Positions 14,183 to 20,807 of a stretch of DNA of 25,211 nt are shown piece after piece. The translations under genes and the position numbers were made by a program. Origin of the DNA: a virus. The stretch is taken from the IMG/VR virus record IMGVR_UViG_3300037883_000017, positions 1 through 25,211 of that record; one strand, 5' to 3'. Under the pieces are notes generated by a model, which was given only the letters and a program-made list of their open reading frames with translations, made no database searches and had not been told where the DNA came from. How positions within the stretch are numbered: the first letter of the stretch is position 1; each line of letters starts with the position of its first letter.

Positions 14183-14628
14183 CGATAATCCCTCCGCAAT
14201 TGTTCGATGGTTGCCGCGATCGAGATCACGGGCCGACGATCCTCGAGCTGCTCGGCCTGCCGCCGGCGATACTCGGCGAGCTGCGAAAATTCGACCGGCG
14301 GATCGCCAAAAAACCCTTGCGTGTAGGTCCGCCGATCAGCCGCGGCCTTGCGCGCGTCGCGCTCGGCGATCTGCGCCTCGGATAACCGCAATGCGCCCAT
14401 GCTGGGCTGCTCGCGGTTTGGCATGACAGAGGCGACCGGGCGCTCGCCATCCGCAAATGTCGGGCCGCAACGGTAAAATCGCGTCGAAATGACGCCCTCG
14501 GTCCGTTTCAGCGCCGCCATAATCGCCCGAAATGCCTCTTTGCGCCGGCCGTCATTCGCCATCACCTCGGCGTAAATCCTGGCGGCCTCGGCAATTTCCT
14601 CGGCAGTCCATCGATGGCGCGTCTGCAT
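14179..14628 (-). CDS. SANT/Myb-like putative DNA-binding protein
   Basis: 149 aa. Residues ~5-55 (HRWTAEEIAEAARIYAEVM..RRKEAFRAIMAALKRTEGVISTRF) resemble a Myb/SANT-type three-helix fold or a GcrA-like HTH, with Trp at the start and a basic last helix. The rest is charged and likely helical (LSEAQIAERDARKAAADRR, LAEYRRRQAEQLEDRRP). A run GGGGGA six bases upstream supports ATG 14628. Likely a regulator or nucleic-acid-binding protein; moderate certainty only. Confidence 0.55.
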   Translation of the reverse strand: MQTRHRWTAEEIAEAARIYAEVMANDGRRKEAFRAIMAALKRTEGVISTRFYRCGPTFADGERPVASVMPNREQPSMGALRLSEAQIAERDARKAAADRRTYTQGFFGDPPVEFSQLAEYRRRQAEQLEDRRPVISIAATIEQLRRDYR

Positions 14629-14630
14629 CG

Positions 14631-14960
14631 CTATCCCCCTGTGACGAGTTTCGTCGGTTCGGCGCCAACATCGCCTTGTGGTTTCGGCCCAGGACACGAC
14701 GGAGTGTGATGCGTGAAAAACTCAGAGCGCCCTGGGCGCCGCCATCGTCGCTCGGCCTGACTGCCGCCCGCGAAATGCACTGTGATCTTGACGAGCCCAC
14801 AATGGGCGCAGGTCCGTAGCGTGCGGGCATTGCCGTCGGCGAATTCGGTATGCGCGAGCCGCTGCTCGGGGATCGTTTTCCAATCGTGGCGAAATTCAAT
14901 GCCAAGCGGCGTCGCATCGTTGACGCTGGCCGGCTCGATCTTGGCAGGCTCGCCGATCAT
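14631..14960 (-). CDS. Small Cys/His protein, unknown function
   Basis: 109 aa. Centre contains TLRTCAHCGLVKITVHFAGG and later FFTHHTPSCPGPKP. CxxC plus HH and a later Cys could bind one metal. The N-terminus is Pro/Glu-rich. The start overlaps the preceding stop as ATGA. It is two bases from the next gene. No family was recognised. Confidence 0.55.
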   Translation of the reverse strand: MIGEPAKIEPASVNDATPLGIEFRHDWKTIPEQRLAHTEFADGNARTLRTCAHCGLVKITVHFAGGSQAERRWRRPGRSEFFTHHTPSCPGPKPQGDVGAEPTKLVTGG

Positions 14961-15229
14961 GCGGCCGCCCTTTCGCTTTCGGCCTGCGCATTGATCGACA
15001 CCGCGATCGCCTGGAATTCCGGGCCGCACGCTTCGAACCATTCCGCCAAAATATGCAAGATCAGGCGCCGCGCCTTGGCAACGCTGTCGACCATGCGCAG
15101 CCGATCATTGCCCGGCAGATGCAAGCGATAGCGGGCGCCTTGACGATCCGGATCGATGGCACCGACGACGTGCAGCCCGACCACGACCTGAATGCGTCCC
15201 GATGGCAGGATGACGAATTCGGCGGTCAT
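14957..15229 (-). CDS. Small phage protein, unknown function
   Basis: 90 aa. The N-terminal half is beta-rich (FVILPSGRIQVVVGLHVVGA, RYRLHLPG) and the C-terminal half is helical (VAKARRLILHILAEWFEACG). Both ends overlap neighbours as ATGA, directly behind the ParB/MT-A70 gene. No motif that assigns a function. Confidence 0.6.
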   Translation of the reverse strand: MTAEFVILPSGRIQVVVGLHVVGAIDPDRQGARYRLHLPGNDRLRMVDSVAKARRLILHILAEWFEACGPEFQAIAVSINAQAESERAAA

Positions 15230-16854
15230 GCGGCGGCCTCCTCGGGCGCCCGGCGCCAGAATGGGCAATCCCCGCGGGTATTCTCAGCGCAGGCGCAGCC
15301 CGCACCGCGGCTGCAGCCCCACTCGTCGGCGTCGGTCGGCTCGAGGAAAGTGATCGGCGGCTTATCAATCGGCGCTTGCGCAACCTCTTCGGGCGTCCAT
15401 TGCGGGGCATCGGCGATCGGCTGGCCTCGGCTGTCGACCTTGGCGGCGAAATGATCGAATTTTTGCCAATGCCGCTCAATCGCAGCGTCAAGCGTATTGT
15501 GCCTCCCCGGATCATCCCAGGGCGCCGACCATTTCATTCCGCATTCGCAGGTCGCAATTTCCGTGCAGACGCCGTCAACGACCGGATTCGTCATCGCGAC
15601 GGTATGGCCGACCGGGAACTGCTTGCGCGCCTTGTGCTGGGCGAGGATCGGATCGATCGGCGCCGGCTCGGCCTCATTGCCCCAGGCTGACCAGCCCAGC
15701 CGCGGCGGACCGCGGCGATTTAATTCGATTTTACGCCATGTCGGGAAATACCCTTCGATCATTTCGAGGAAAGCCTCGGGCTTGGCCGAATGCTCGCCGA
15801 GCGCTGCCTCGATCACGCTATCCCATTGCTTACCGGGCGCTGGGCACGGGACCGAGCCCTTGACGCCGATTAAAAGATGCTCGTGCTTGAACCGTGCCCA
15901 CCATCCCGTGATTATGGTCGGCTTTTTCCAGACGTAATTGCTGACATATTTGAAGCCACGCAGTTCCAAAACCTTGATCGCGATCGACAGATGCGGCGCA
16001 GGCGCCCACATCCAAAGGACGCAGTTATCGTCGGCGCAGGCAAAGCGGTCGGCCGTGCGCTTGACGATCTCCTCGGGCGTGTGAGCATCTTCGGCGACCT
16101 CATAATGATTCGCCGCGTGCCGATCGAGGCCGGTCTCGCGGCTGTAAACCTCATAATCCCATTCGAAATCTTCGACGACGACGCCGAATTTGCCCTCGGG
16201 CGCCTTTAGTCCGGTCGTTTTCTCCCGGGCCGCTCGAGTCTCTTGCTTTATGACCGTCCGGATGACATTCGGCTTATTTTCGGCCGCCAGCTCGGCGATC
16301 TTGCGCTGCGTCTCCGCCGGCAGGCTCGAGGCCTGGGCGGCAGCGGACACGCTTAGTCGGCCCTGATCGACCGCGAGCGACAACTCGGGCTGGGCGTTCT
16401 CTTGCACGGCTTTGGCCGAGCGGACGAGCCGCTCGGAAACGCGGAGTTGGCCGGCCGCATCGGCTTGAGTAACCGGCAAATTTGCCGGTTTCTCTGGGTC
16501 GGGCCGCGGCTGGCCTTGCGGCAGATTTGCCAAACGCGCCGCAACCATAGCGCGCTGACTCTCGTTCAAATGACGCCGCTTGAGGTTTTGCGAGATCACA
16601 TAGGCCAGCGGATCGCCGTCGATCTCGGCGAGATATTTGCGGAATAGCGATGGCCGATCCTCGGGCCGCGTGTCGCGCTCGACGAGACCGGCGAACAGCG
16701 CCGCGTTATAGCGGTTGCGGCCGTCGAGGATCATGCCGTCGAGGATGTCGATTTTCTGGCGCAGCCGATTGCGCTTGACATCCTCAAAGAATTCCGAGCG
16801 CTCGTCGCCTTCGAGGAGGGGGAAGATATTCGCGAGCGGATGGAATTCGATCAT
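15226..16854 (-). CDS. ParB-domain/MT-A70 adenine methyltransferase fusion
   Basis: 542 aa in three parts. Residues 1-~100 form a ParB/Srx-like N-domain (IEFHPLANIFPLL, MILDGRNRYNAALFAG at ~41-56, LAYVISQNLKRRHLNESQR). A helix-turn-helix follows (TQADAAGQLRVSERLVRSAK, ~129-148). Residues ~223-395 are an MT-A70 methyltransferase (NCVLWMWAPAPHLSIAIKVL, GEHSAKPEAFLEMIE, LGWSAWGNEAE). The signature expected as DPPW reads DFEW (229-232). The C-terminal ~130 residues hold two Cys groups (CTEIATCECG and CSRGAGCACAENTRGDC). MT-A70 enzymes make N6-methyladenine in DNA or RNA; phages use them to evade restriction or control expression. The start codon now abuts an inserted element. Confidence 0.88.
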   Translation of the reverse strand: MIEFHPLANIFPLLEGDERSEFFEDVKRNRLRQKIDILDGMILDGRNRYNAALFAGLVERDTRPEDRPSLFRKYLAEIDGDPLAYVISQNLKRRHLNESQRAMVAARLANLPQGQPRPDPEKPANLPVTQADAAGQLRVSERLVRSAKAVQENAQPELSLAVDQGRLSVSAAAQASSLPAETQRKIAELAAENKPNVIRTVIKQETRAAREKTTGLKAPEGKFGVVVEDFEWDYEVYSRETGLDRHAANHYEVAEDAHTPEEIVKRTADRFACADDNCVLWMWAPAPHLSIAIKVLELRGFKYVSNYVWKKPTIITGWWARFKHEHLLIGVKGSVPCPAPGKQWDSVIEAALGEHSAKPEAFLEMIEGYFPTWRKIELNRRGPPRLGWSAWGNEAEPAPIDPILAQHKARKQFPVGHTVAMTNPVVDGVCTEIATCECGMKWSAPWDDPGRHNTLDAAIERHWQKFDHFAAKVDSRGQPIADAPQWTPEEVAQAPIDKPPITFLEPTDADEWGCSRGAGCACAENTRGDCPFWRRAPEEAAA

Positions 16855-16856
16855 AT
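16848..16856. repeat. Left 9-bp target-site duplication
   Basis: CGATCATAT, identical and in the same orientation as 17214-17222. It overlaps the start codon (16852-16854, minus strand) of the ParB/MT-A70 gene. Confidence 0.75.
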
Positions 16857-17213
16857 CATGCTTATCCGGTTGTCACACACAGCTCTATATCTTGTGTTGA
16901 ACAGCGGCGCGGCCTTTGGGCGTTATTTGATACCATTGGCCAGGGACATCGCGTTCTTTCGGCTCTATCAACCCGCGTTGCACCAAAAACCACTGAGGAT
17001 TTGAATAGGCGCGGATGACAACGCCGCCATCTTTGGCGCGACAAATGCCAAATCCATATTTTCGGGCGAGGTTCCCCGTGAATGCCGCGAGATCGCCCCG
17101 CTTCATTGCGACGAGAATGTCGCTTTGCATCGTTGTGAGTTTTTCTGCCGCCATTGGAGGTGCCTCAACATCTAGTAGGTTTCTGCGCCTGTGTGTTTAA
17201 ACCGGATAAGCAT
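16857..17213. mobile_element. 357-bp TIR element without transposase (MITE-like), flanked by 9-bp duplication
   Basis: The ends are inverted copies: ATGCTTATCCGGTT at 16858-16871 and AACCGGATAAGCAT at 17200-17213 (14 of 14). A second matching block follows inside, ACACACAG / CTGTGTGT, after three unmatched bases. CGATCATAT stands directly outside both ends (16848-16856 and 17214-17222). The left end has one extra C. Removing the element and one duplicate restores an ATGA overlap between the zinc-ribbon gene stop and the ParB/MT-A70 start, the junction type used throughout this operon. The only gene inside is the 89-aa frame; no transposase is present. The inner sequence is visibly less GC-rich than its surroundings. 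Confidence 0.8.
16885..17154 (-). CDS. Winged-helix-like 89-aa protein carried by the TIR element
   Basis: The whole gene lies within the inserted element and stops three bases inside its left inverted repeat. The protein starts MAAEKLTTMQSDILVAMKRG and ends PGQWYQITPKGRAAVQHKI. The ending looks like the wing of MarR/PadR-type winged helices (YxxTxxG). The middle (LARKYGFGICRAKDGGVVIR) is mixed. GAGG lies 8 bases upstream of ATG 17154. It could be a small regulator carried as cargo. Its arrival separated two genes that appear once to have been coupled. Function unknown. Confidence 0.6.
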   Translation of the reverse strand: MAAEKLTTMQSDILVAMKRGDLAAFTGNLARKYGFGICRAKDGGVVIRAYSNPQWFLVQRGLIEPKERDVPGQWYQITPKGRAAVQHKI

Positions 17214-17222
17214 CGATCATAT
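17214..17222. repeat. Right 9-bp target-site duplication
   Basis: CGATCATAT, the second copy. It covers the stop codon (17217-17219, minus strand) of the upstream zinc-ribbon gene. Confidence 0.75.
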
Positions 17223-17444
17223 GATGCCGAGTTGCTGTTTTGCTTTGACAGTCGCCGCAGCGATTGCTATGGCGCCGGCGCACGGATTAGCGTCGAGATC
17301 GTTGTCGCATTTGTCCTCGTAAGTCTTGAACGTAGCGCCGCAGCGGCCGCAGATCGCACGCGGACCGAGGAGTTGCTCGACCCGCGCCCAAATCTTTTCG
17401 CGCTGTTCCCGCGCGAAATTCGGCGACTTGCGATGCGCGGCCAG
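17217..17444 (-). CDS. Small zinc-ribbon protein with unusual start
   Basis: The real-looking part runs HRKSPNFAREQREKIWARVE, then CGRCGATFKTYEDKCDND, then NPCAGAI and a helical tail ending QQLGII. Four Cys would hold one zinc ion. No ATG or GTG exists in this frame after the preceding gene's stop (17455). The nearest options are CTG 17444 (used here, with TAGG nearby) or TTG 17579, which would overlap the previous gene by 125 bp and encode an artefact-like Ser/Arg/Trp stretch. Its stop lies in the right target duplication of the inserted element. Start assignment is weak; the Cys-bearing body is more secure. Confidence 0.5.
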   Translation of the reverse strand: MAAHRKSPNFAREQREKIWARVEQLLGPRAICGRCGATFKTYEDKCDNDLDANPCAGAIAIAAATVKAKQQLGII

Positions 17445-17454
17445 CGCGGCGAGC

Positions 17455-18357
17455 CTATTCGGCCACGCCGCCAGTGCGCCCGAACACGACGGGACAAGCT
17501 GTCGCGTCGCCCACGGCCAGCACGATCTGCTTAAAGACCGCCTGCCGGACCAGCTCGAGGCGATGCAGCTTGATGCCAAGTGTCAGGCCGCCATTTTCGT
17601 CGATATTCCAGCGCAGGAAGGCGAACAGCTCCGACGGCGCCTCGCCGAAATAAATCGGCAGCGAAAGCTGAAATCGGTTCGGCAGCTCGAGGCCGTCCTT
17701 TTTGGTCGTCGCCTCGCTTTCGACCTTGTATTCGAAATTTTCCGCGTCGGATGCGGTCCTTACCGCTTGGATGAAATTGACCCGGCGCAGCGCTTGAATG
17801 TCGCGGACGATTTCGAGGAGATCGGCGCCGCTCGGCGCGCTGACCTCGGCGGCGTTCTCCTCGAGGAAGCGCGCGAAATCGAGCTGCTTCATCAGCTTGC
17901 CGTCGATCGCCTTCCAGGCGTTATATTCCTCGGAAAACGGCAACTCCATAATGGCGCGATGCGCCGCGCGCTTGACCGTCGGCGCCGCACCCGACAGCGG
18001 CATAGCCTTTGATGCGTCCTCGACGTCGACGATAGTCAGCGATGGCGTCGCCGCGGAATGATAATCCAGAACCGCAACGATCTTGCTGGCGGCGATGTCG
18101 GCGAACAGAACGGAATCGGCGATCTTAAACCGATTGACATAGACGCCGAGCGACTCGACCGATTGCAGCGTGACGCGCTGCGAAAGATAGGCCGGCATCG
18201 ATTTTTTGAGCCCGTGCTCGTCGGGGATGTCGACTTTCGTCATGCCCAGCGGCAGGATCACGAATTCCCGGCCGTCCTCGATTTTATGAAAATCCGCAAC
18301 GAGAGTTTTGCGGGTCAGCTCGGCAACGGCTTCGGCTTCCGTTCGATGCTCGGTCAT
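17455..18357 (-). CDS. DUF2303 family phage protein (YfdQ-like)
   Basis: 300 aa, normal length. DUF2303 proteins occur in early operons of many phages; their role is not established. Features: N-terminal EFVILPLGMTKVDIPDEHG, the middle YVNRFKIADSVLFADIAASK followed by VLDYHSAATPS, WKAIDGKLMKQLDFARFLEE and helix DLLEIVRDIQALRRVNF. The C-terminal beta part is LSLPIYFGEAPSELFAFLRW followed by GLTLGIKLHR. AGGA about 10 bases before ATG 18357 supports the start. It is preceded by the small protein that typically accompanies this family. Confidence 0.85.
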   Translation of the reverse strand: MTEHRTEAEAVAELTRKTLVADFHKIEDGREFVILPLGMTKVDIPDEHGLKKSMPAYLSQRVTLQSVESLGVYVNRFKIADSVLFADIAASKIVAVLDYHSAATPSLTIVDVEDASKAMPLSGAAPTVKRAAHRAIMELPFSEEYNAWKAIDGKLMKQLDFARFLEENAAEVSAPSGADLLEIVRDIQALRRVNFIQAVRTASDAENFEYKVESEATTKKDGLELPNRFQLSLPIYFGEAPSELFAFLRWNIDENGGLTLGIKLHRLELVRQAVFKQIVLAVGDATACPVVFGRTGGVAE

Positions 18358-18417
18358 GATGCACGTCCTTTCGATGGGTTAAGACCCTGTCGGAATTTGT
18401 CGCTATTTATCGCGATT

Positions 18418-18741
18418 TCAGTTCGTGGCGCCGCGCCTGCTGGCGTCCTCCAACTGCATTTCGGTCTGCGCCGGATCGTTGCGATGCAGATCGCCAGCGG
18501 TATCCGAGAAAAAGACCGCGTCCGGAATGTCGCGAACCGGCTTTTTGCTCGAGATCTTGATCGAAACTTTCTTTTCGCTGCCGCCAGCCTCGGCGGGCGT
18601 GATCTTGAATTTGATCGTGACCTCGCCGGGCTTGTTGGTCTCGTCGACGGCGCGCACGACCTCATTCAACAGTTCGGTCGCGAGATCGACGGCGGCGCCC
18701 TTGCGATAAGCGCGTAGCGTGTCAGTGATGGGCCGGCTCAT
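18418..18741 (-). CDS. Conserved small phage protein next to DUF2303
   Basis: 107 aa. Pattern: MSRPITDTLRAYRKGAAVDL, then LNEVVRAVDETNKPGEVTIK, then a beta part ending DAVFFSDTAGDLHRNDPAQ. Homologous proteins of this shape are widespread in phages of actinobacteria and proteobacteria, commonly beside DUF2303 genes; no function is known to me. GAGGAG seven bases before ATG 18741 supports the start. It overlaps the preceding gene by 20 bp. Confidence 0.7.
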   Translation of the reverse strand: MSRPITDTLRAYRKGAAVDLATELLNEVVRAVDETNKPGEVTIKFKITPAEAGGSEKKVSIKISSKKPVRDIPDAVFFSDTAGDLHRNDPAQTEMQLEDASRRGATN

Positions 18742-18922
18742 TGGCTTTCTCCTCGTTGCTCGATTGCTGCTGCCGCGCCGTATTCGCCGCGGCCTGCTCG
18801 ATCTCTCGCCGCAAATCCGCTTTCGTCGGCTTCGTCAGTTCGGCCGCGCTGCGGTTGTTCCGCGCCTCGGTCTGCTGCTGCCAATAGCGCTGCGTTTTGT
18901 AGCTGGGGAACCCCATTGTCAT
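18722..18922 (-). CDS. Short charged phage protein, 66 aa
   Basis: Gln-, Ala- and Glu-rich and mostly helical (YWQQQTEARNNRSAAEL, ADLRREIEQAAANTARQQQ) with a hydrophilic end. The ATG shares one base with the preceding stop (TGATG). An upstream extension would run over that gene. It could form a coiled coil. Function unknown. Confidence 0.55.
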   Translation of the reverse strand: MTMGFPSYKTQRYWQQQTEARNNRSAAELTKPTKADLRREIEQAAANTARQQQSSNEEKANEPAHH

Positions 18923-19218
18923 CAGATCAGACCTTTCTGATGCGCCAGCGACCGCGGCAGCGTGACCTCCACGACGCCATTGCCAATGTCGCGATATTCG
19001 ATCAGCGATTTCGGCAGGGGAATCCATTTCGATTTCGGCTTTGCCGGATCGGTGACCATGAGCGACAGCGGCCGATCCTGCTGCAATTGCAGCTTGAGAT
19101 CGATAAGGTTCGACGCGCCCGTGACCCGCGGTCCCACGCCTGGGCGATGCCGCAGCTCGTTCTCGCCGAACCGGCCGCGCTCGGGCTTTTGGAACATATC
19201 GTAAGCGTCACGGGTCAT
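18922..19218 (-). CDS. Small phage protein, unknown function
   Basis: 98 aa. Contains a basic loop (KPERGRFGENELRHRPGVGP) and then a beta-rich part (LIDLKLQLQQDRPLSLMVTD, KSKWIPLPKSLIEYRDIG, VVEVTLPRSLA). The C-terminal half WIPLPKSLIEYRDIGNGVVE reads as a compact beta domain also found in other small phage proteins. The start overlaps the preceding stop as ATGA. No function assigned. Confidence 0.6.
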   Translation of the reverse strand: MTRDAYDMFQKPERGRFGENELRHRPGVGPRVTGASNLIDLKLQLQQDRPLSLMVTDPAKPKSKWIPLPKSLIEYRDIGNGVVEVTLPRSLAHQKGLI

Positions 19219-19706
19219 GTGCCGAACCGTTCGAATTTTGACGGACCGTTACCGGTCAACGCAATCCGATGAAGCTCTGCCCGATCCGCGATCCTCTGGA
19301 TTTCATCATCAGTCAGCCCGATCTGATAGTCGTCGCCGTTTTGTCGCTTCGCCATTTTCAGCGTGAGCGGATCGAGATCGAAGATCGGTTTGCGGGCGCG
19401 CTCAAAAACTTTGATCTCGTGCGCGATGCCGCTACTTTCGCCCCAGCCACACATTTGAGCGACGATCAGCGTATCGCAACGCTCCATCATCAGCTCGTCG
19501 AAAGGCAACCATATTTTCAGATCGAGCACGTCCATTCCGCTGTAAAGGCCGATTGGATGCGTATGCGCGATCGGACTGTAAACATTCACGCCTGCCAGAA
19601 TGAGCCTTCCCGCGAGCCGGGACGCATCAAAGAATGCGCCATGCGGCCCTGTCGGATATTTCGTGTAGGGCGTTGCCAGATAGGCGAGCGATCCAGTCAC
19701 GTTCAT
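19215..19706 (-). CDS. DUF1937 / nucleoside deoxyribosyltransferase-like protein
   Basis: 163 aa. N-terminal AYLATPYTKYPTGPHG, then ASRLAGRLILAGVNVYSPIA with HTHPIGLYSG, matches DUF1937, a relative of nucleoside 2-deoxyribosyltransferases. Further matching parts: LPFDELMMERCDTLIVAQM and GIAHEIKVFERARKPIFDLD. This suggests a small Rossmann-like enzyme in nucleotide metabolism, though DUF1937 activity is unproven. GGGGAGG three bases before ATG 19706 is a strong ribosome site. The last ~45 residues are a helical extension. Both ends overlap neighbours as ATGA. Confidence 0.72.
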   Translation of the reverse strand: MNVTGSLAYLATPYTKYPTGPHGAFFDASRLAGRLILAGVNVYSPIAHTHPIGLYSGMDVLDLKIWLPFDELMMERCDTLIVAQMCGWGESSGIAHEIKVFERARKPIFDLDPLTLKMAKRQNGDDYQIGLTDDEIQRIADRAELHRIALTGNGPSKFERFGT

Positions 19707-19942
19707 TTTCCTCCCCAAAACCCCCTGAAAGCCGCTCGCACAGCCTCGATAACGAAAAACCCAAAAAACGCCGGCCACGCCGTGACGCAGAACATCATCG
19801 AAACGATCATGGCGGCGCGGGGATGCGGCGCCCGCTTGCGGCTCAGGTCGGCGAGGGTTTCCTCAAGCCGGGATTTCGGCGAATTGAGCAGATAGACGGC
19901 CTCGCCGACCGACAGCCAATCCCAAGGGATATTGAGTGCCAT
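19703..19942 (-). CDS. Small membrane protein
   Basis: 79 aa. The N-terminal half is soluble and amphipathic (WLSVGEAVYLLNSPKSRLEE, LADLSRKRAPHPR). A membrane segment follows at about 42-67 (AAMIVSMMFCVTAWPAFFGF), then a basic end RAAFRGFWGGK. GGAG lies 8 bases before the ATG. It probably has its N-terminus in the cytoplasm or a positive-inside tail. Function unknown. Confidence 0.6.
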   Translation of the reverse strand: MALNIPWDWLSVGEAVYLLNSPKSRLEETLADLSRKRAPHPRAAMIVSMMFCVTAWPAFFGFFVIEAVRAAFRGFWGGK

Positions 19943-19945
19943 GGG

Positions 19946-20173
19946 TCACTCCGCGACCGTGTGGCCAGACGGCGGCGAGGGATTCAAACGATTGGAATGA
20001 ACCAAATGCTGACGTTGCCGCCCATCCCTCAAGAGCCCGAGCCGGTCCAGCTTGCCCATCACCGCGCCCCGACTGCATTTGAGCAATTTGGCGATCCGAG
20101 CCCCGGTCAGGCCGCGCCGCCAGAGGCGCCGCAGGCGTTGTGTCCGGTTATGTGTCCAAAATCCGTCTTCCAT
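19946..20173 (-). CDS. GcrA-like DNA-binding protein
   Basis: 75 aa. WTHNRTQRLRRLWRRGLTGA followed by RIAKLLKCSRGAVMGKLDRLGL aligns well with the N-terminal DNA-binding helices of GcrA (pattern W..eR...L..LW..G.s...IA..L....R.AV.GK..RLGL). GcrA is the alphaproteobacterial cell-cycle regulator that works with sigma-70 at CcrM-methylated GANTC promoters. The protein is less than half the length of GcrA (about 170) and lacks the C-terminal polymerase-binding domain. It may therefore bind DNA only, or compete with host GcrA (inference). ATG 20173 is used; a TTG 14 codons upstream is open but unlikely. First gene of its operon. Confidence 0.72.
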   Translation of the reverse strand: MEDGFWTHNRTQRLRRLWRRGLTGARIAKLLKCSRGAVMGKLDRLGLLRDGRQRQHLVHSNRLNPSPPSGHTVAE

Positions 20174-20230
20174 GACGTGAATTTGAGTGATTCGCCGTCC
20201 ATAGGCAAGAGACAACGTGAGTTTTATGTC

Positions 20231-20282
20231 TCATTCTGGATCACGGAATGCCAAACCGGCACGGAAAGTCACACGGGCGCGG
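20231..20282 (+). repeat. Leader-type repeat A, copy 1
   Basis: Starts TCATTCTGGATCACGGAATG and ends with GGCACGGAAAGTCACACGG, identical over 19 bases to copy 2. CATTCT pairs with GGAATG around the loop GGATCAC. This copy lies between two minus-strand genes, upstream of the GcrA-like gene, and is oriented opposite to them, unlike copies 2 and 3. Confidence 0.7.
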
Positions 20283-20296
20283 GCGCTATACCTCAG

Positions 20297-20518
20297 TTAA
20301 CTGGCGTTTGCTTCGTTCGCGGTGTAGAGAAACTTGGCGGCACAGATGCGGCACTGTCGCGGTTTGCGAATAGTGAAATGGTGTCGGCACGAGCATCGCG
20401 GACAGATGACGGTCACTATGCCCCTGCCGCCCCAATTGAAGCCGCCAAAGGTCACTCGGCGCCGACCGTTAACAACCTCGTCGGCTTGTACGTTTAGGGA
20501 ATTGCTCTCTTCGCCCAT
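20297..20518 (-). CDS. Small zinc-ribbon protein
   Basis: 73 aa. The N-terminal ~35 residues are polar; then comes ICPRCSCRHHFTIRKPRQC followed by RICAAKF. This gives Cys 39/42 and 56/59 (plus 44), a two-knuckle zinc ribbon. The rest shows beta strands. GGGA 7 bases before ATG 20518. It lies between the parS palindrome and repeat A copy 1 in the control region. Possibly a small DNA- or protein-binding regulator (inference). Confidence 0.6.
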   Translation of the reverse strand: MGEESNSLNVQADEVVNGRRRVTFGGFNWGGRGIVTVICPRCSCRHHFTIRKPRQCRICAAKFLYTANEANAS

Positions 20519-20566
20519 TTCAATTTCCCGACATTGCAGAAGCCAGTCGCAACGCCGGATTTTGGC

Positions 20567-20586
20567 GTTGTTTCACGTGAAACAAC
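20567..20586. promoter_or_regulatory. parS: parS-type palindrome (ParB binding site)
   Basis: GTTGTTTCACGTGAAACAAC is a perfect 20-bp palindrome. Its inner 16 bases (20569-20584, TGTTTCACGTGAAACA) equal the widely conserved bacterial chromosomal parS consensus bound by ParB. It sits in the 78-bp gap between the repressor gene stop and the next gene. It is not followed by a T-run as a terminator would be. See findings. Confidence 0.88.
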
Positions 20587-20596
20587 GGGAATCGGC

Positions 20597-20800
20597 TCAC
20601 TCGGCCGCCTCTTTCGGTCGATTGGCCTCGATATAGGCCCGGATTGCCTCGGCGGTTTTCAACGTGACGCTGGCGCCGCCCTCTAACCTACTGACAACAT
20701 AGCCGTTCTTGACGGCGCGCTGGCAAAGCGTGCTGGGCGCAATGCCGAGGGCTTTTGCCCCTTCCTTGATCTCTTGAAGCAGGTCCATTGAGACAGACAT
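20597..20800 (-). CDS. Small HTH repressor-like protein (CI/Cro type)
   Basis: 67 aa. MDLLQEIKEGAKALGIAPST followed by LCQRAVKNGYVVSRLEGG reads as helix-turn-helix with recognition helix after GIAPSTL. A dimer or wing part follows (ASVTLKTAEAIRAYIEANRP). It is transcribed divergently from the plus-strand early operon across an AT-rich operator zone, the classic place of a phage repressor or Cro. A TTGACA/TAGGAT promoter ends almost exactly at its ATG, suggesting a leaderless message, with a second in-frame ATG at codon 5. A GAATC (GANTC) site overlaps the -10 region. Confidence 0.72.
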   Translation of the reverse strand: MSVSMDLLQEIKEGAKALGIAPSTLCQRAVKNGYVVSRLEGGASVTLKTAEAIRAYIEANRPKEAAE

Positions 20801-20807
20801 GGGCCGA

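Noticed and set aside
17217-17579. Zinc-ribbon gene starting at TTG 17579
   Set aside because: It would overlap DUF2303 by 125 bp and the extra residues (Ser/Arg/Trp-rich) look like an out-of-frame reading; kept only as a fallback.
17440-17580. Programmed frameshift joining DUF2303 to the zinc ribbon
   Set aside because: A +1 shift would be needed and no slippery heptamer or pause structure is visible.
20287-20301. Small palindrome CAGTTAACTG at the stop of the zinc-ribbon gene as operator or terminator
   Set aside because: Too short, no T-run, and it coincides with the stop codon.
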